Assembly: GCA_922989275.2 (NCBI GenBank)
Contig: OV277856.1
Coordinates: 88,803,038 to 88,867,037, forward strand
Direction of reading: 5' to 3'
Source of the DNA: Gari tellinella
Taxonomy: Eukaryota > Mollusca > Bivalvia > Cardiida > Psammobiidae
Length of the DNA: 64,000 nt
Notes under the pieces: model-generated
Seen by the model: the letters and a program-made list of their open reading frames with translations, nothing else
Databases searched by the model: none
Told to the model about the DNA's origin: nothing
Translations under genes and position numbers: made by a program
Part shown: positions 34,474 to 45,892 of the stretch, piece by piece
Position numbering within the stretch: position 1 is the stretch's first letter
Layout of the letters: every line of letters starts with the position of its first letter

Positions 34474-36007
34474 GGTAGATAAAACGAAAATAGTTATTTT
34501 CAGGAAAGGAGGAAGACTAAGTCAGGATCACACGTGGACATATGCTGGAAGACAAATTGATATCGTTAATAGCTTTAATTATTTGGGGTTAGTTTTAACA
34601 TGTGGGGGTTCATTCATGCAGGCAACTAATACATTATCTGGGAAGGGACTGAGAGCTATGCATGCCTTATTTGGCATAACAAGGGAAATTATAGTACCGG
34701 TTGATATTATGTGCAATTTGTTTGATGCCTATGTACTTTCAGTTTTGAATTATAGTTGTGAAGTCTGGGGATTTATGAAAGCTGATAACATTGAAAGGGT
34801 ACATCGAAAATTTTGCAAATGGTTATTGAATGTAAAAGTATCAACAAACTCTCTACCATTATATGCTGAGTTAGGTCGTTTCCCATTATATATTTGTAGA
34901 CATGTCAGAATAATAAAATTCTGGTTAAAGTTTTATACGTTTAAATATGATAATTGCATTCTTAAATACATTATTGACAGTCAGAGAAGAGAAATTGAGA
35001 CAGAAATGGGCATTATTAACTGGTCTTGCAAAGTAAAGGATTTGTTATGCAATTCGGGCATAATGGGTGTATTGTTTGTGTTGCGTTTCCTGCTTGAGTC
35101 TTCTTTCGTATTTATTCGCAGATGTCTGGACCTTTCCAGAATCTGTCAGTTTAAATAAATTCATACCTGTGTTGAAATCACGACTAAAGGACATTGACAT
35201 TACGAATTGGCATACCTCTGTAAATAACAGTACATCATTGTATATGTTTAAAGAACTGAAAATAAATTACCAGCGCTCTAGTTATCTAGGTGCACTTGAT
35301 AAAGCCAAATATAGAAATACAATAGCAAAAATTAGACTATCTTCACATAAGCTTTTAATTGAAACAGGTCGACATAGAAATATAGCAAGAAATTAAAGAA
35401 TATGTCCGGTATGTGTATTAAACGACATAGAAGACGAGTATCACTTTATCTTAATTTGTTCGAGATATGAAGATTTGAGAAAACAATATATTCCTAGATA
35501 CTACCGACAAAGACCGAACATGTTTAAATTCAATGAACTTCTTAACACTTCCAAAAAAGCCTTCTTAACCAAATTAGCAATATACTGTATTAAGAGTTTT
35601 AAATTAAGAGACAACTTATTAAACGCATAGGAGAAACTACTTATTTTTGAAGTAGAAAAGTACATGTTTAACTGCCATTATGTTGTTTGTTAAATATGGT
35701 GATAAACTATTTTTTGTTTTAAAATGCTCTTTTGTTTTTTCAAAATTGTTAGTAGTACTACTATTCACAATTTTGATAAAAAACAAAAGAGAATGTCCTA
35801 ATGACAAAAGAAATTACTCGAAACTTACCTATACTATTAAGTACTGAAATATTCCGAGATTAACACTCTCACAGTTTTTCACTGTTTTTCATGTGGTAAA
35901 CATGATATGTTGATTATTTTCAACGCATGCAATGTTTATGTGTATGTATGTATGGTGATGAACTGTTATGCTTAAACCAAAATAAAATATTCTGTTCTGT
36001 TCTGTTC
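34474..36007 (+). pseudogene. LINE 3' fragment with 8-bp target duplication
   Basis: A 5'-truncated LINE insertion flanked by TATTATTC (34466-34473 and 36008-36015). It begins inside the reverse transcriptase (DKTKIVIFRKGGRLSQ), continues FNYLGLVL and LFDAYVLSVLNYSCEVWGF, and ends with a zinc-knuckle-like tail ICPVCVLNDIEDEYHFILIC. One frame change lies near 35090 and one in-frame TAA at 35394-35396 (expected Glu codon); the last stop is TAG at 35628-35630. The 3' end is (TTCTG)n. Not active. Confidence 0.82.
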
Positions 36008-38220
36008 TATTATTCTCGATGTCGTAGAATGACTCCCCGGTCATTATTCGATGTCGTAGAGTGACCCACGGTCATTATTCGATGTCGTAGAATGACTCCC
36101 CCGTTCGTTTTTCAATGTCATAGAATAAAGCCATCGGTCATTATTCTATGTCGTAGAATGACTCCCCCGTAAATTATTCGATGCAGTAGAATGACGCCAA
36201 GGGTCATATTATGATGTCGTTTAATAATCTAATCTCTCCAGGGTTTATATGTTATATGTTAGAAGTACATGTACTCTTCTAGTACTTCTACCATTCTCCG
36301 ATCTCGTAGAATGATGCTCGGAAATAATTCGATGTCAAATGTATTAAACAAGTCATGATCTGTTCGACAAACGCGAGTTTACATTGCAAATGCTACTTCA
36401 GGTTACAGTGAAAACATTTATGCAATACTAGACCTTTCATGGCCAAATTAATAGTTGGCGTTGGTAAAACAAAAAAGTTTGAGTGTTATGCTAAAATGAA
36501 AGTGTGGATTAAGTGTTTAGATGCAGTAAGCATGTGTTACTCTCATTTGCTTATATTCTGTTTAGGTTCTAAATTGAGTCATGACGCTCGTTTTTCACAT
36601 GTCACACGCTTTTTGCTCGTAAGCTAAGTCGGGTCAGAAATTTTAGGTTTAGCGACAGATAACGTCATTGAAATGGTTGCTAGAAAACCAATCATATATT
36701 TACGATGAACTTTTGATAATTCGATATATTTTATAGACCTTTATGAGCTCGAGATATCAGTATTTGATGACTAGAAGGGCCCCATGTTATATCACAGAAT
36801 GCCACTTCATGTCACGATCAATGTTCGATGTCAATATTTGATGCCTCCCTGTCATTCATTATTCGACGTCGTAGAATAAACCCGCTATAGTCGGTGTCAG
36901 CTCCTTGAGGGTTAATTTATGTCACATTGTCGAAAATATGTGTTATCTAAATAAAAATCATTAGCTACTCGTATTGTCATTATTAGGTTATTTTGTTTTG
37001 TACAATGTACTATAAACAACCTAATAAATTTCCATAAAGGCAAATGTCACTATGTTTCTCCTGCGACACAATATAAGAGAACTAATGTCATTAAAATGGA
37101 TGTAAGTATTACATACCTTCTAAATCGGGGTATTGTTTCACTCGTTCAGCTCTATTCGTATCGAATTACCCTGATAGGCTGTAAACTACGTTCATACAAA
37201 AACTCATAATCTATAACGAAGAGATGCAATTTATATAAACTGCATTTTCAAATGGCGCGCTTAATGTAAATTTGAATTTTGACATGTTTATCATTTAAAT
37301 TTTAGGTATCTTTCAAGTCATTTGCCCATGGACTAGTTTCGATTATACATCAAGTCAATTTTCTACTAGTTAGGGTTATTTTATACGATATATTACAAAA
37401 CTGACATATACTGCAAACCCATATAAAAGGATTCTTTTAGGAACAGTCTGATCTGGGTCTACATTGTTTGCGAAGGCCTAGTGTACGATTCTCATGTACA
37501 TGGTTTGTGAATGACTAGTATACTCGTTGTTAGGGTCCAATGGGTTAAACTGCGCCTCTTAATTGGTAGGGAAGGGGGAGTCATTTTTCGATGGGGGTCA
37601 AAGTTTTTCAGGGGGGTCAAAATACTTCATGTGGGGGTCATAGTACTATATTTACATTCACCCTGTAAAGTCTTTATGTAATCCTATTAAAAATTTGCGG
37701 TACATCCGCCGATGAACCTACACTTCGGAACTGGTTTTAGCCAGTTCGGATTTCGCCCGTGCTATTCGTGGACTTCTTCAAATAGACTACATCGGGCACT
37801 TCACACTAAGCTCCCATTGGTCGACGGTCATATGACACTAGCGGAGTGATACAGACCCATAGGTCGTTGCCATCGCGTTGCTATGTGTATAAATGGGTTA
37901 AGAAAACAACCGCGACCTGTATTTTTAGAATGTGCTTTGGCAATAGATATTCAAGTTGCACTGTTATTTGTTTGCCTTGTAAGTCTTTTCCATTCACAGA
38001 GAGAAAGTTTACTGGAAAAAATGCTGAATTTTTAATACAGTTAGAGTACATGTAGTTGGGACTACTTTCTCACCATATTTAGAAACTGGAATGGCTATTA
38101 CATCGACATTACATCTATCAAACCTCTTTGACCGGTATATGATAAATTCTTATACAGAAAAACAAATCTGGCCAATAAACACATTAAATTGGCAAGACAG
38201 AAAATATAAATATAAATATA

Positions 38221-38355
38221 AGGAATAAACAACATCTCTTTGCCGCTCATGACGGTATGACTACATTAGCTTCGGTGGGTAAATTTAACGAAAACGCCCT
38301 GCGAAGCTAATGTAGTCATACCGTCATGAACTTCAAAAATATGTTGTTTATTCCT
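38221..38355. mobile_element. Foldback element
   Basis: The arms AGGAATAAACAACAT and CTCATGACGGTATGACTACA are repeated in reverse at the right end (about 38303-38356) around a short centre. Confidence 0.75.
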
Positions 38356-38497
38356 ATAATGACCGGGGGGTCAACTTTCGACGTCGTATTCTGACCGGGG
38401 GTCTTTGTTTGACATCGAAAAATGACCGGGGTCATTAAACGTCGTCGAATTTTGACCGGGGGTCATTTTTCGATGGGGGTCAGTATACTTCGTTACA

Positions 38498-38590
38498 CCG
38501 GCGATCTGTTGAGGTAGTAATGTGGTCAACACTTGCATTCCACAAGCTGTCCGAGATGTCGACACCTAGAACACTACTCATAAAGAACTG
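38498..38590 (-). pseudogene. CR1/Jockey-like LINE, part before insertion
   Basis: The minus strand reads VLGVDISDSLWNASVDHITT then STDR, the segment that normally precedes RLGFLKRN in this LINE group. The missing part lies at 33371 and below. Further upstream (above 38590) the similarity ends. Confidence 0.75.
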
Positions 38591-38888
38591 TGAAGAGAGC
38601 GAATGGGGGACACATGCGGTATTGACGAGTCAATTTCCACAGTCAATTTTGATTTCAGATAACTGGGGGTGATCTTTTATTCCGTGCTATCATTCATAAA
38701 CCGCTTACCAGATACAAATCGTCCTTTGGCAGTTACATGTAGTTCAGTATCGATTATTCTTCATTCCTACCCAAAACTATTGAACATAAACACGACATCT
38801 TTCCCATAATCATCTTCAAAGTTTACCCTGCGTTTCTTTATCCCTTCAGTATAGTTGCTACGACGCGGAATTATCTATATCACGTGCA
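38591..38888. other. Non-coding stretch
   Basis: No gene or repeat recognised between the LINE fragment and the foldback element. Confidence 0.4.
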
Positions 38889-39070
38889 GACACCTCCGCG
38901 ACGTTGAAAAACAACAAAATGCTTAATAATCAAGTGCCGTACTATATTGGGTGCAAATAGGAGTTAAAATATAAACTACATTTTAACCAATCAAACTACC
39001 TCTTTCATCCCATTAAGTACGGCACTTAATCATTAAGAATTGTGTTGTTTTCGACGTCGCGTGGTGTCCG
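38889..39070. mobile_element. Foldback element with about 52-bp arms
   Basis: The left arm ACACCTCCGCGACGTTGAAA..AAGTGCCGTACT is matched in reverse by AGTACGGCACTTAATCATTA..GTCGCGTGGTGT. Confidence 0.8.
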
Positions 39071-39089
39071 CAGGCGGTATGTTGTTTTT

Positions 39090-42000
39090 AAAATATTTTA
39101 TTTCTCGATATACATACACAAACAAATACAAATAACAAAATGACACATATCTGTTTAGTACCTATTAGTTCTAAATTAATGTATTTTCTGTCTGTTTATG
39201 TACAACAAGGAATCATTTATATATAGTCAGAAAAGAAGAGTAGCGAAAGAGAGAAGAGCAGAAAGTTTGAGATAGAAGAAAGTTTCACTCTTTAGTTTGC
39301 CGTCGATTTGTTAATATTAAAGGTTCAACTGTATTTTGTCCCGTTTTCCGTTATGTTGTTCTACTTTATTGCTGTTGCTATCATTCGTTCTATGTTTTCA
39401 ACATGTTTCAGATATTTTATAAAATTTTGGAATAAAGGAATCGTTTTTGCATATTTATTTTTATAAATGAAATATTTTACGTAAATCAGTATGGTGTTTA
39501 ATAAAGTTGAGAAACTACTCCAATTGGTATGTCCAAATGATATTAGCATGTAGTTTAATTTTATATTTAATTGTTTATCGTTTAGGTATACCTCTAGGTT
39601 AGTCCACAGTGCTCTGGAATATTGACACTCCCAGAATAGGTGTTTGTTTGATTCTATGTGCATGGCACAGAAGTCACACAAGCTTGAATTTTCTAGGTTG
39701 CATTTGTACTGGAATTTGTTGTTTGGTATAATTCGCATTATATATTTATATTGAAAAGCTCGTATTTTTGTATCGATTACGGCTTTGAATGGTACGCTGT
39801 GCACACTTTTCCAGTTGATGTGTGTGTTTTCCTCTTTCCATTTAATATGAGGTTTTATTATGCTTTTTTTGTATTCCTTTATCATTTTATTGTACAGAAA
39901 TTTATTATTACTCTTGGGCTTTTGGACTTGTATTAAAATTTCCCGTATTTCATTATCAGTTATGTTGTCTGTTTTGAGCTTTTGTTTCCATAGTTTCGGT
40001 ATGCTTTCTAATAAAGTTAAGTATTATAGGAAATCTGAGTTTTGAAGAGAGTATTTTTTTTTTAAAACCTGAAAGGTGTAGAATGACTTGAATCTATTAT
40101 CAAAAATGTTTTCTATGTTTTTGATATCTTTTGAGTACCATTCATTATAAAATAAGGTGTTATTACTTTTTTTTCTTTTTTTCTTTTTTTTTTTATAAAT
40201 GAGTTATTCCATAATATCCGGTTTTTTCATATGTTCTGGTTTACTGTCGAAATTTATATTTGACCATACCTGTATTATATCTTTCAAAAATTTTGGTAAA
40301 GAGTTGTATTGCGGTTTTGTAGAGTCTGTTTCGTTTATATTACATTAAAATATCAATTTCCCACCCATTTTGCATAATTTGTTGATATGGATGTGTTTCC
40401 AATCGCCATCATTTTCATTATTTGTTAATCGCTTCACCCACCCAGCTTTAATTGCTGTTGAAGTCTATCATTTTTAGTCCTCCGTTTTCGTAATTTTGTA
40501 TGATTGTTTTTCGGTTTATTTTGTCTGGTTTGCTTTCCCATAAATAATCATAAATATATTAATTTATAACATTAATTAGCTCTGATGTGGGACTTTCTAA
40601 AACTGTGAGCGGGTATATTAGTTTTGGAAGAGCAAATGTTTTAATTACAGTTATTTTACCAATAATTGATAAGTTATGTTTCTTCCAATTTTTTTAAGCA
40701 ATTTGAAAATTCCTGTATTTTTTATATTAAGTTTAACTTGTGATATTTGCTTCCGTTTGAAAAGGCAATTCCTAATGTATTAGATCCTTCTGATGTCCAC
40801 GTAAATTCACCTTTTGTATTAAAAGTTTCAGTTGAGTTTTTTAGTGAACCTGATCATAAAATAACCGATTTTTTATTGTTTAATTTAAGCCCAGATATTT
40901 TACTTAAAGTATTAGGTTGTTTTATTAGAGCTGCAAAATGTTTTAAATGACCCATCCATCATAAAGGTTGCATCATCTGCAAATGCTGTATATTTCATTT
41001 CTCTGTTATACATCATTATGCCTTTTATATTATTATCAGCTTTTACAGACATATATAAAACTTCTATAGCCAGTATAAATATATACGGTGATAGCGGGTA
41101 TCCCTGTCTTACTCCTCTTTTTATGTCGAAACATTCTGACATATATATCCATTATTAACAACACAACTTTGCGTATCATGGTAGAACAGTCTAATCCAGT
41201 TTATAAAAGAGTCGACAAAGTTAAAATGTGCCAGAATTTCAAACATAAAGTTATGATCTATACTATCAAATGCTTTTTAAAAATCTGCGAAAAATATAAG
41301 CCCTGTTTTGTCATCATCATTTAGATACTCTATTACTTCAAAAAATGTTCTATGTTCTCTTCAATATACCTCCATTTTAAAAATCCTGTTTGATTATTGT
41401 TGATAACATTATGTAAAACCTTTTTCATTCTATTTGCTAATGTTTTTGTGGCCATTTTATAGTCAGTATTAAGTAAACTTATTGGTCTCCAATTAGCTAA
41501 TAATGGTAAATCTTTGTTTGTTTTTGGCAGAAGGGTAATTATACCTTGTTTCTGCATAGTTGTTGAATTATTATTTTGATAAAAGTAGTTATACGTAATA
41601 TGATTTGATTGTATTCCAGAATATTTTATAAAATTCAACTGTTATTTCATCCGAACCTGGGCTTTTGCCATTATTCATTTCGTTCAAAGCGTTAGAACAT
41701 TCTGTTTCAGTAATTAAACCTTCACATGCTTTTTTTTCTATTTCGTTTAAAACAGTTTCACATGTTTTATTTAGTTTAAACATATTTATTGCCAGAAGTA
41801 CATATGATTACAATTATACATGCTAACGTTATTATACAATTCTTAGGAAAAGGATTGAAACGAAAGAATAAACTTATTGAGTTTCTCTCCTTAGAAAATA
41901 TATCATCGTTCTGCAATGCAATATCTTTACTATATAATTTCTTATAGAATAACTTAGTTTCTTCTAAAATTTCCGCAGAGTCAGTTACTTCTCCAGAATT

Positions 42001-42450
42001 ATTTCGTTTTATGATTTTATTTTCAAATCTTTTCTTTTCTAAATTGCTAAAGTACTTTTTCAGTTGCATTTATATTTTTTACTATCTCTTTTATTGAAGT
42101 GTACAAAATGGTTTCATTTCTTATAGTTTCTTTGATTAGTTCCCACAACGTATTAGGGTTTGCCTCTTTATTAGTGTCTGCAATATCTTGAATTGAACGT
42201 TTTATCCCATCCTGACAGTCTTTTTCGAGGATAACACTATTGTTTTATTTAAAAATTCCTGGCCCTCTTGGTTGAATACCCAATTTTATATTCAAATATA
42301 TTAACGAATGATCTGATCGTAACCCAGTTGTAATTTTACATTGTGTTATTGAATTCACTATATTGTTTGAAACAAGAAAAAAAATCTAGTCTACAAAATA
42401 TTGTTGGTTTATTGTTAGAGTGCCATGTATATTGTTCTGTTTCTAGGGCA
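39090..42450 (-). pseudogene. Tx1/L1-like LINE, 5' truncated and decayed
   Basis: Read on the minus strand, pieces follow in the correct order. Endonuclease C-terminus: YTWHSNNKPTIFCRLDFF and LRSDHSLIYLN (42450-42240). Linker: FSNLEKKRFENKII (42050). Reverse transcriptase: MNNGKSPGSDEITVEFYK, KQGIITLLPKTNKDL, NWRPISLLNTDYKM, QTGFLKWRYIEENI and, after a gap, GVRQGYPLSPYIFILAIEV and YTAFADDATFMMD, whose ADD is the catalytic pair (near 40975). Thumb and tail: FYNEWYSKDIKNIE, and the C-terminal zinc finger CDFCAMHIESNKHLFWECQ (39650-39720). Many frameshifts; the 5' end stops at the foldback element at 42457. Confidence 0.85.
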
Positions 42451-42456
42451 ACTAGG

Positions 42457-42638
42457 TATTACGATAAAATGTTTTGCTACGACAACTTATATGGGTATTA
42501 TAAAAAATTTGTATCGCTACGAAGGCAACTTTGTTTTCGTAGACAAACAGTTCTCACTGTATACACTGACTTCGTAGCAATACAAATCTGTTATAATACC
42601 TATATAAGTTGTCGTAGCAATACAGTTTGATGATAATA
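42457..42638. mobile_element. Foldback element with about 70-bp arms
   Basis: Arms include TTGCTACGACAACTTATAT and TTGTATCGCTACGAAG, repeated in reverse on the right side. It sits exactly where the LINE stops. Confidence 0.8.
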
Positions 42639-42699
42639 CGTAGTTAGCCCCCGTGATATATACATGCATATATAGTTATATACCGGTATATAAGTTCTT

Positions 42700-43086
42700 G
42701 GATGAGATAAGATATGGATCAAAGAGGACATTTGCGGGTTATCTGCCCTTGGTGTACTCAGCTACACTAGAATAGATCATATATATTCCATTTTTTTAAC
42801 ACTGTAGTGGCTACAAATTTGATTACGATTAAACTTGTACAAACAATATAAGGCAGTAGGTTGTCAAATAAGTTTGACCATGAGTTAAATCGAAGAGATG
42901 AGTCAAGAGTTATCTGCCATTGATGTGTTGAAAGCGTCACATTTGCCAGCGTACACTTACACTCTAGCGGCTATATTTTAGATAAGCTAAAAAAAGCAAT
43001 GTTTACACTCTAACAGTGTCTGCAAATTGAAATGTTTTTTTTATCAAAATTTACGAATTACATGTATTTCTATAGAATACAATGTG
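42700..43086 (-). repeat. Decayed E-type HINE, first part
   Basis: Core phrases GAGTTATCTGCC.TTGATGTG and GTTTACACTCTAACAG match the E/F family. The element is broken at 43087 by a mariner-type MITE and its end lies at about 44100-44218. Confidence 0.55.
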
Positions 43087-44086
43087 CAGTAAAACCTCTC
43101 TATTACGACCACTAAATATTTTTAATTACCATGCGTTGAAGGCAGAATACTGCTTAAAGACTTTTCCTCAGTCCATTGAGGGACCACCAGCCCATTGTTC
43201 TGGAGGTGTCAATGTAACTGTCAAACCACGCGCAACTCAATCTCAGTTTATCTGGTGAGATCCAGATTATACTAATGCTCTAGTGATTTTCAGTGGTTAT
43301 TTCTAACCAAACTATCAAATATAAAGGTCGTGTCTCACATGGGAAGCTCCATACTTTTTGCAAGGAAATTGTCTAGCAAGGTGTTATGATCAAAAGGTCG
43401 TCAGGAGATGTCTTTAAAGTAAGGTGGACATAAAACAGAAAGCTCCTTTTAGGAGATTTCTGTTTTATGTTCACTTGGCTTTAACGAGGCTCGCAACCGG
43501 ATCAAGCATTAAAAATAGTAATTTGTAAATATATGTCAAATGCTTATATAAATGGGTAAAATTTAGTTTAGGATAATAAATTCTGTTAAAAAATGCATCC
43601 CCCCCCCCCAAAAAAAGAGAAGAGGCTCTGGTGGGATTCGAACCCGTGACCATCCATGCGGAGACAAAAATGAAAAATGAGGCATCGTCTTTACGCCCTC
43701 AGCTACGGACGCTCTCTATATATATGGTAGCGAATTAACGTACTTCAATGATAGCTATTAATAGAACATTATTCGGCTCGGGTTTATGTCTGACCCCGTG
43801 TAGAGAAGCAACAACAACAACTATACCGTTAGCTAACGCTATGGAAAAACGATGGACAATATCTAAAAAACTAAGATTCGGTGACGATTCTTGAGACGTT
43901 TTTTGGACTGATCATATTTTTTTAATGTCAAAAACCAAATAATGCCACAAATTTGCTTTTATTTGAGTATTTTATTTTATTTTGACAAGAACACCATCCG
44001 GTTGCGAGTCCCTTTAAGCTGTCACCTCTCTTTTAAGCAGTCAATTAGCATTATTTTTAGTGGTCGTAAAAGAGAGGTTTTTACTG
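43087..44086. mobile_element. Mariner-type MITE, 1 kb, enlarged by insertion
   Basis: Inverted ends CAGTAAAACCTCTCTATTAC then GACCACTAAA and complement TTTAGTGGTCGTAAAAGAGA then GGTTTTTACTG. The hairpin ACAGAAAGCTCCTTTTAGGA lies at about 43433-43470, as in 32152-32352. The extra length comes from the tRNA-like relic at 43625-43930. Confidence 0.7.
43625..43930 (-). repeat. tRNA-like relic with shared 5' module
   Basis: On the minus strand it has an A-box-like GTAGCTGAGGGCG and a B box GGGTTCGAATCCC (43632-43646). The variable-arm piece TCTCCGCATGGA recalls tRNA-Leu. T stem and acceptor do not pair well, so it is not a working tRNA. The sequence upstream (CCGAATCTTAGTTTTTTAGA, GGTCAGACATAAACCCGA) is shared with the relics at 19320 and 47393. 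Confidence 0.5.
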
Positions 44087-44099
44087 TATATACATATTT

Positions 44100-44218
44100 A
44101 ATTATATATGTGTGTGTGTGTGGCTAGATGAGTTTGATTATGGGTGAACCACAAAGATAAACTTATCAGGTTCAAAATACCCAGGTGAGTCAAAGCAGAT
44201 TCACGGTGTCCCTCTTGT
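44100..44218 (-). repeat. Decayed E-type HINE, end part
   Basis: GAGTTTGATTATGGGTGAA, then CAGGTGAGTCAAAGCAGATT and CCCTCTTGTTTG, the usual non-hairpin end. It continues the fragment at 42700-43086. Confidence 0.5.
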
Positions 44219-45078
44219 TTGAAGTTGCGGCATTGTTGAACACACTCTGAAATTGTGCACCCGTGATTGCGGTTTAATTCTCCATTTGAAATAATTTGGC
44301 AACAACAATGTGTCTGAAGCCATCTCTTATTCATGTGTATATAAACTTAAAGAACCCATTCAAACGTGATGTTGATGGTACATGTATTAAAACATTGACC
44401 TCTGGAACTTTTAATGAGACATTCCAGTTTCCAATTTTCTAAAACGACGAGTTTGATAAATCTAATAAATTATTAACACGAATGTTATATTCTTTTTATA
44501 ACATAACCTAGAAAAGTTATTTATCGCAGTCTTTGAGGTCAAGTGAATGCTAAGCGAGATATAAGTAGATCTATACAGGAAAAAAGTTGTTCCAAATTAA
44601 CGTTCACTAGCATAATGTTTATGTTATTATATGTATTAATAAGCACTTTCATGTAGATCTAATATTGATTAATTACACCAACAATCTATAAATTGAATCT
44701 ACATGATGGAAAGAAGACGTTGGAAATTGAACGCATAGAACGCATTTTAATGAGGTCACAAGTAACGACGTCGTGGCGTACCTCATTTGCATAGTCATTT
44801 AACTAGTTATATATGACATTTAAACAACGGGTGTTATTCAACGCTCACGCCGTCTGTTATGTTATAAAACTTGTTTAATGCAGGATTATTAGATAGATAT
44901 AAAAGCATATGCGACAAGAAGCTCCTTTGCATGTAGTGATATCGCTGCTTATCTTACTGGTTACAAGAATGACTGAATGAAGAAACGCAAAATGAAGATC
45001 GTGAGTGCATAAAACTATGCATTTATTTCAGAATCAGGGTTGACAGTGTCAACGTCTGAGATCCAATTGTGCACAATG
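44219..45078. other. Region downstream of lectin copy 1, no repeat recognised
   Basis: Includes the likely 3' UTR of the lectin exon close to 45078. Nothing else is recognisable. Confidence 0.4.
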
Positions 45079-45320
45079 TTACGACCTCTCGCAAACGAAC
45101 ATGTGGTTGTTGCTACATGTAGTATCATGCAAATGATGATGCGCTCCGCCATACATGATTACACAATCTTCGTCATGTCCCTGATAAGTGTAGTCCGGCT
45201 GATTCCTTCCCTTGTCCCAGTCGACATGGGTATCAAACTTCTGACCATTCTCCCAATAGTAGACATTGTTCCTGTAGAGATCTTGACCGCCGATCCAAAA
45301 CGTTTCAGAGTGGCCAGAGT
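45079..45320 (-). CDS. C-type lectin, last coding exon, copy 1
   Basis: This exon encodes the C-terminal half of a C-type lectin domain. In order it shows FWIGG, YYWENGQKFD, WDKGRNQPD, EDCV and the terminal CSNNHMFVCERS before TAA at 45079-45081. WIGG and the spaced cysteines are family hallmarks. QPD occupies the calcium and sugar-binding loop and usually marks galactose-type ligands (family knowledge). The acceptor is a T-rich tract ending GATGTTAG immediately before the exon, leaving a 2-nt partial codon. The N-terminal half of the domain, including any signal peptide, must lie on an upstream exon that I did not find. The exon is intact and nearly identical in layout to the copy at 47935-48176. 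Secretion and an immune or feeding role are inference. Confidence 0.88.
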
Positions 45321-45412
45321 CTAACATCACAAAGAAGAAACGAAATGAGCCATTTCACAAAATAATATATTTACAATTAATGCATAAATCAAGCAGCTTC
45401 CTGCTTAACTCC

Positions 45413-45737
45413 ACAGGTGCTAGACGCATGCTTTGCCCCAATATGACACCTCAAAACACAAATAAAGGGCATAAAACCATGAAAACGTCCTTTTCTATGA
45501 CCAAGCACCATATTCTGACCAAAAGCTCATACTTTTTTTTGTTTATAGTATATACCTTAGATATATTCTTACCTTAGGTATATACTATAAAAAAAATTGT
45601 TTTTTTTTAAAATGAGCTTTTGGTCAGAATATGGTGTTTGGTCAGAGAAAAGGACGTTTTCATGGTTTATGCCCTTTATTTGTGTTTTGAGCTGTCATAT
45701 TGGGGCAAAGCATGCGTCTGGCACCTGTGCTTTACTC
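45413..45737. mobile_element. Foldback element with about 120-bp arms
   Basis: The arm CACAGGTGCTAGACGCATGC ... GGTCAGAATATGG is matched in reverse from 45613 to 45737. The centre is a smaller inverted repeat TATAGTATATACCTTAGATA and complement. One arm alone also lies at 29095-29225. Confidence 0.82.
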
Positions 45738-45892
45738 CCAGCCTGTTTTGAGATTCCACCTGTCTTGTACCTTTTACCGTCAAGTTTAACCCTTGTGCAG
45801 ACACAATATCGTCTGACAAATGTGTGTAATTATATGCACTATTCAATATTTTTGAAGTTCTGACTGAAGAAATATTGACACGATTGACAAAC

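Larger units (their letters stand above)
33372..38497. mobile_element. 5.1-kb TIR element with CCG duplication
   Basis: The ends TGTAACGAAGTAT..TGACCCCCATCGAA are inverted copies matching for about 60 bp (33373-33431 and 38440-38497). CCG stands on both sides (33369-33371 and 38498-38500). Arrays of GACCCC..GGTCATT..TCGACGTCGTAGAATGA follow inside both ends and recur at 34375-34450, 36015-36330 and 36840-36890. No transposase seen, so the superfamily is unassigned. Inside are a LINE fragment (34474-36007), a decayed palindromic MITE (about 33868-34105) and a foldback element (38221-38355). Confidence 0.8.

Noticed and set aside
43625..43720. Possible functional tRNA-Leu gene
   Set aside because: The B box is good but the T stem has mismatches and no acceptor stem can be formed with the 5' side.
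45040..45324. Plus-strand frame of 94 codons over the lectin exon
   Set aside because: Shadow of the minus-strand lectin exon, which has clear domain motifs and a splice acceptor; the same holds for 47983-48210.
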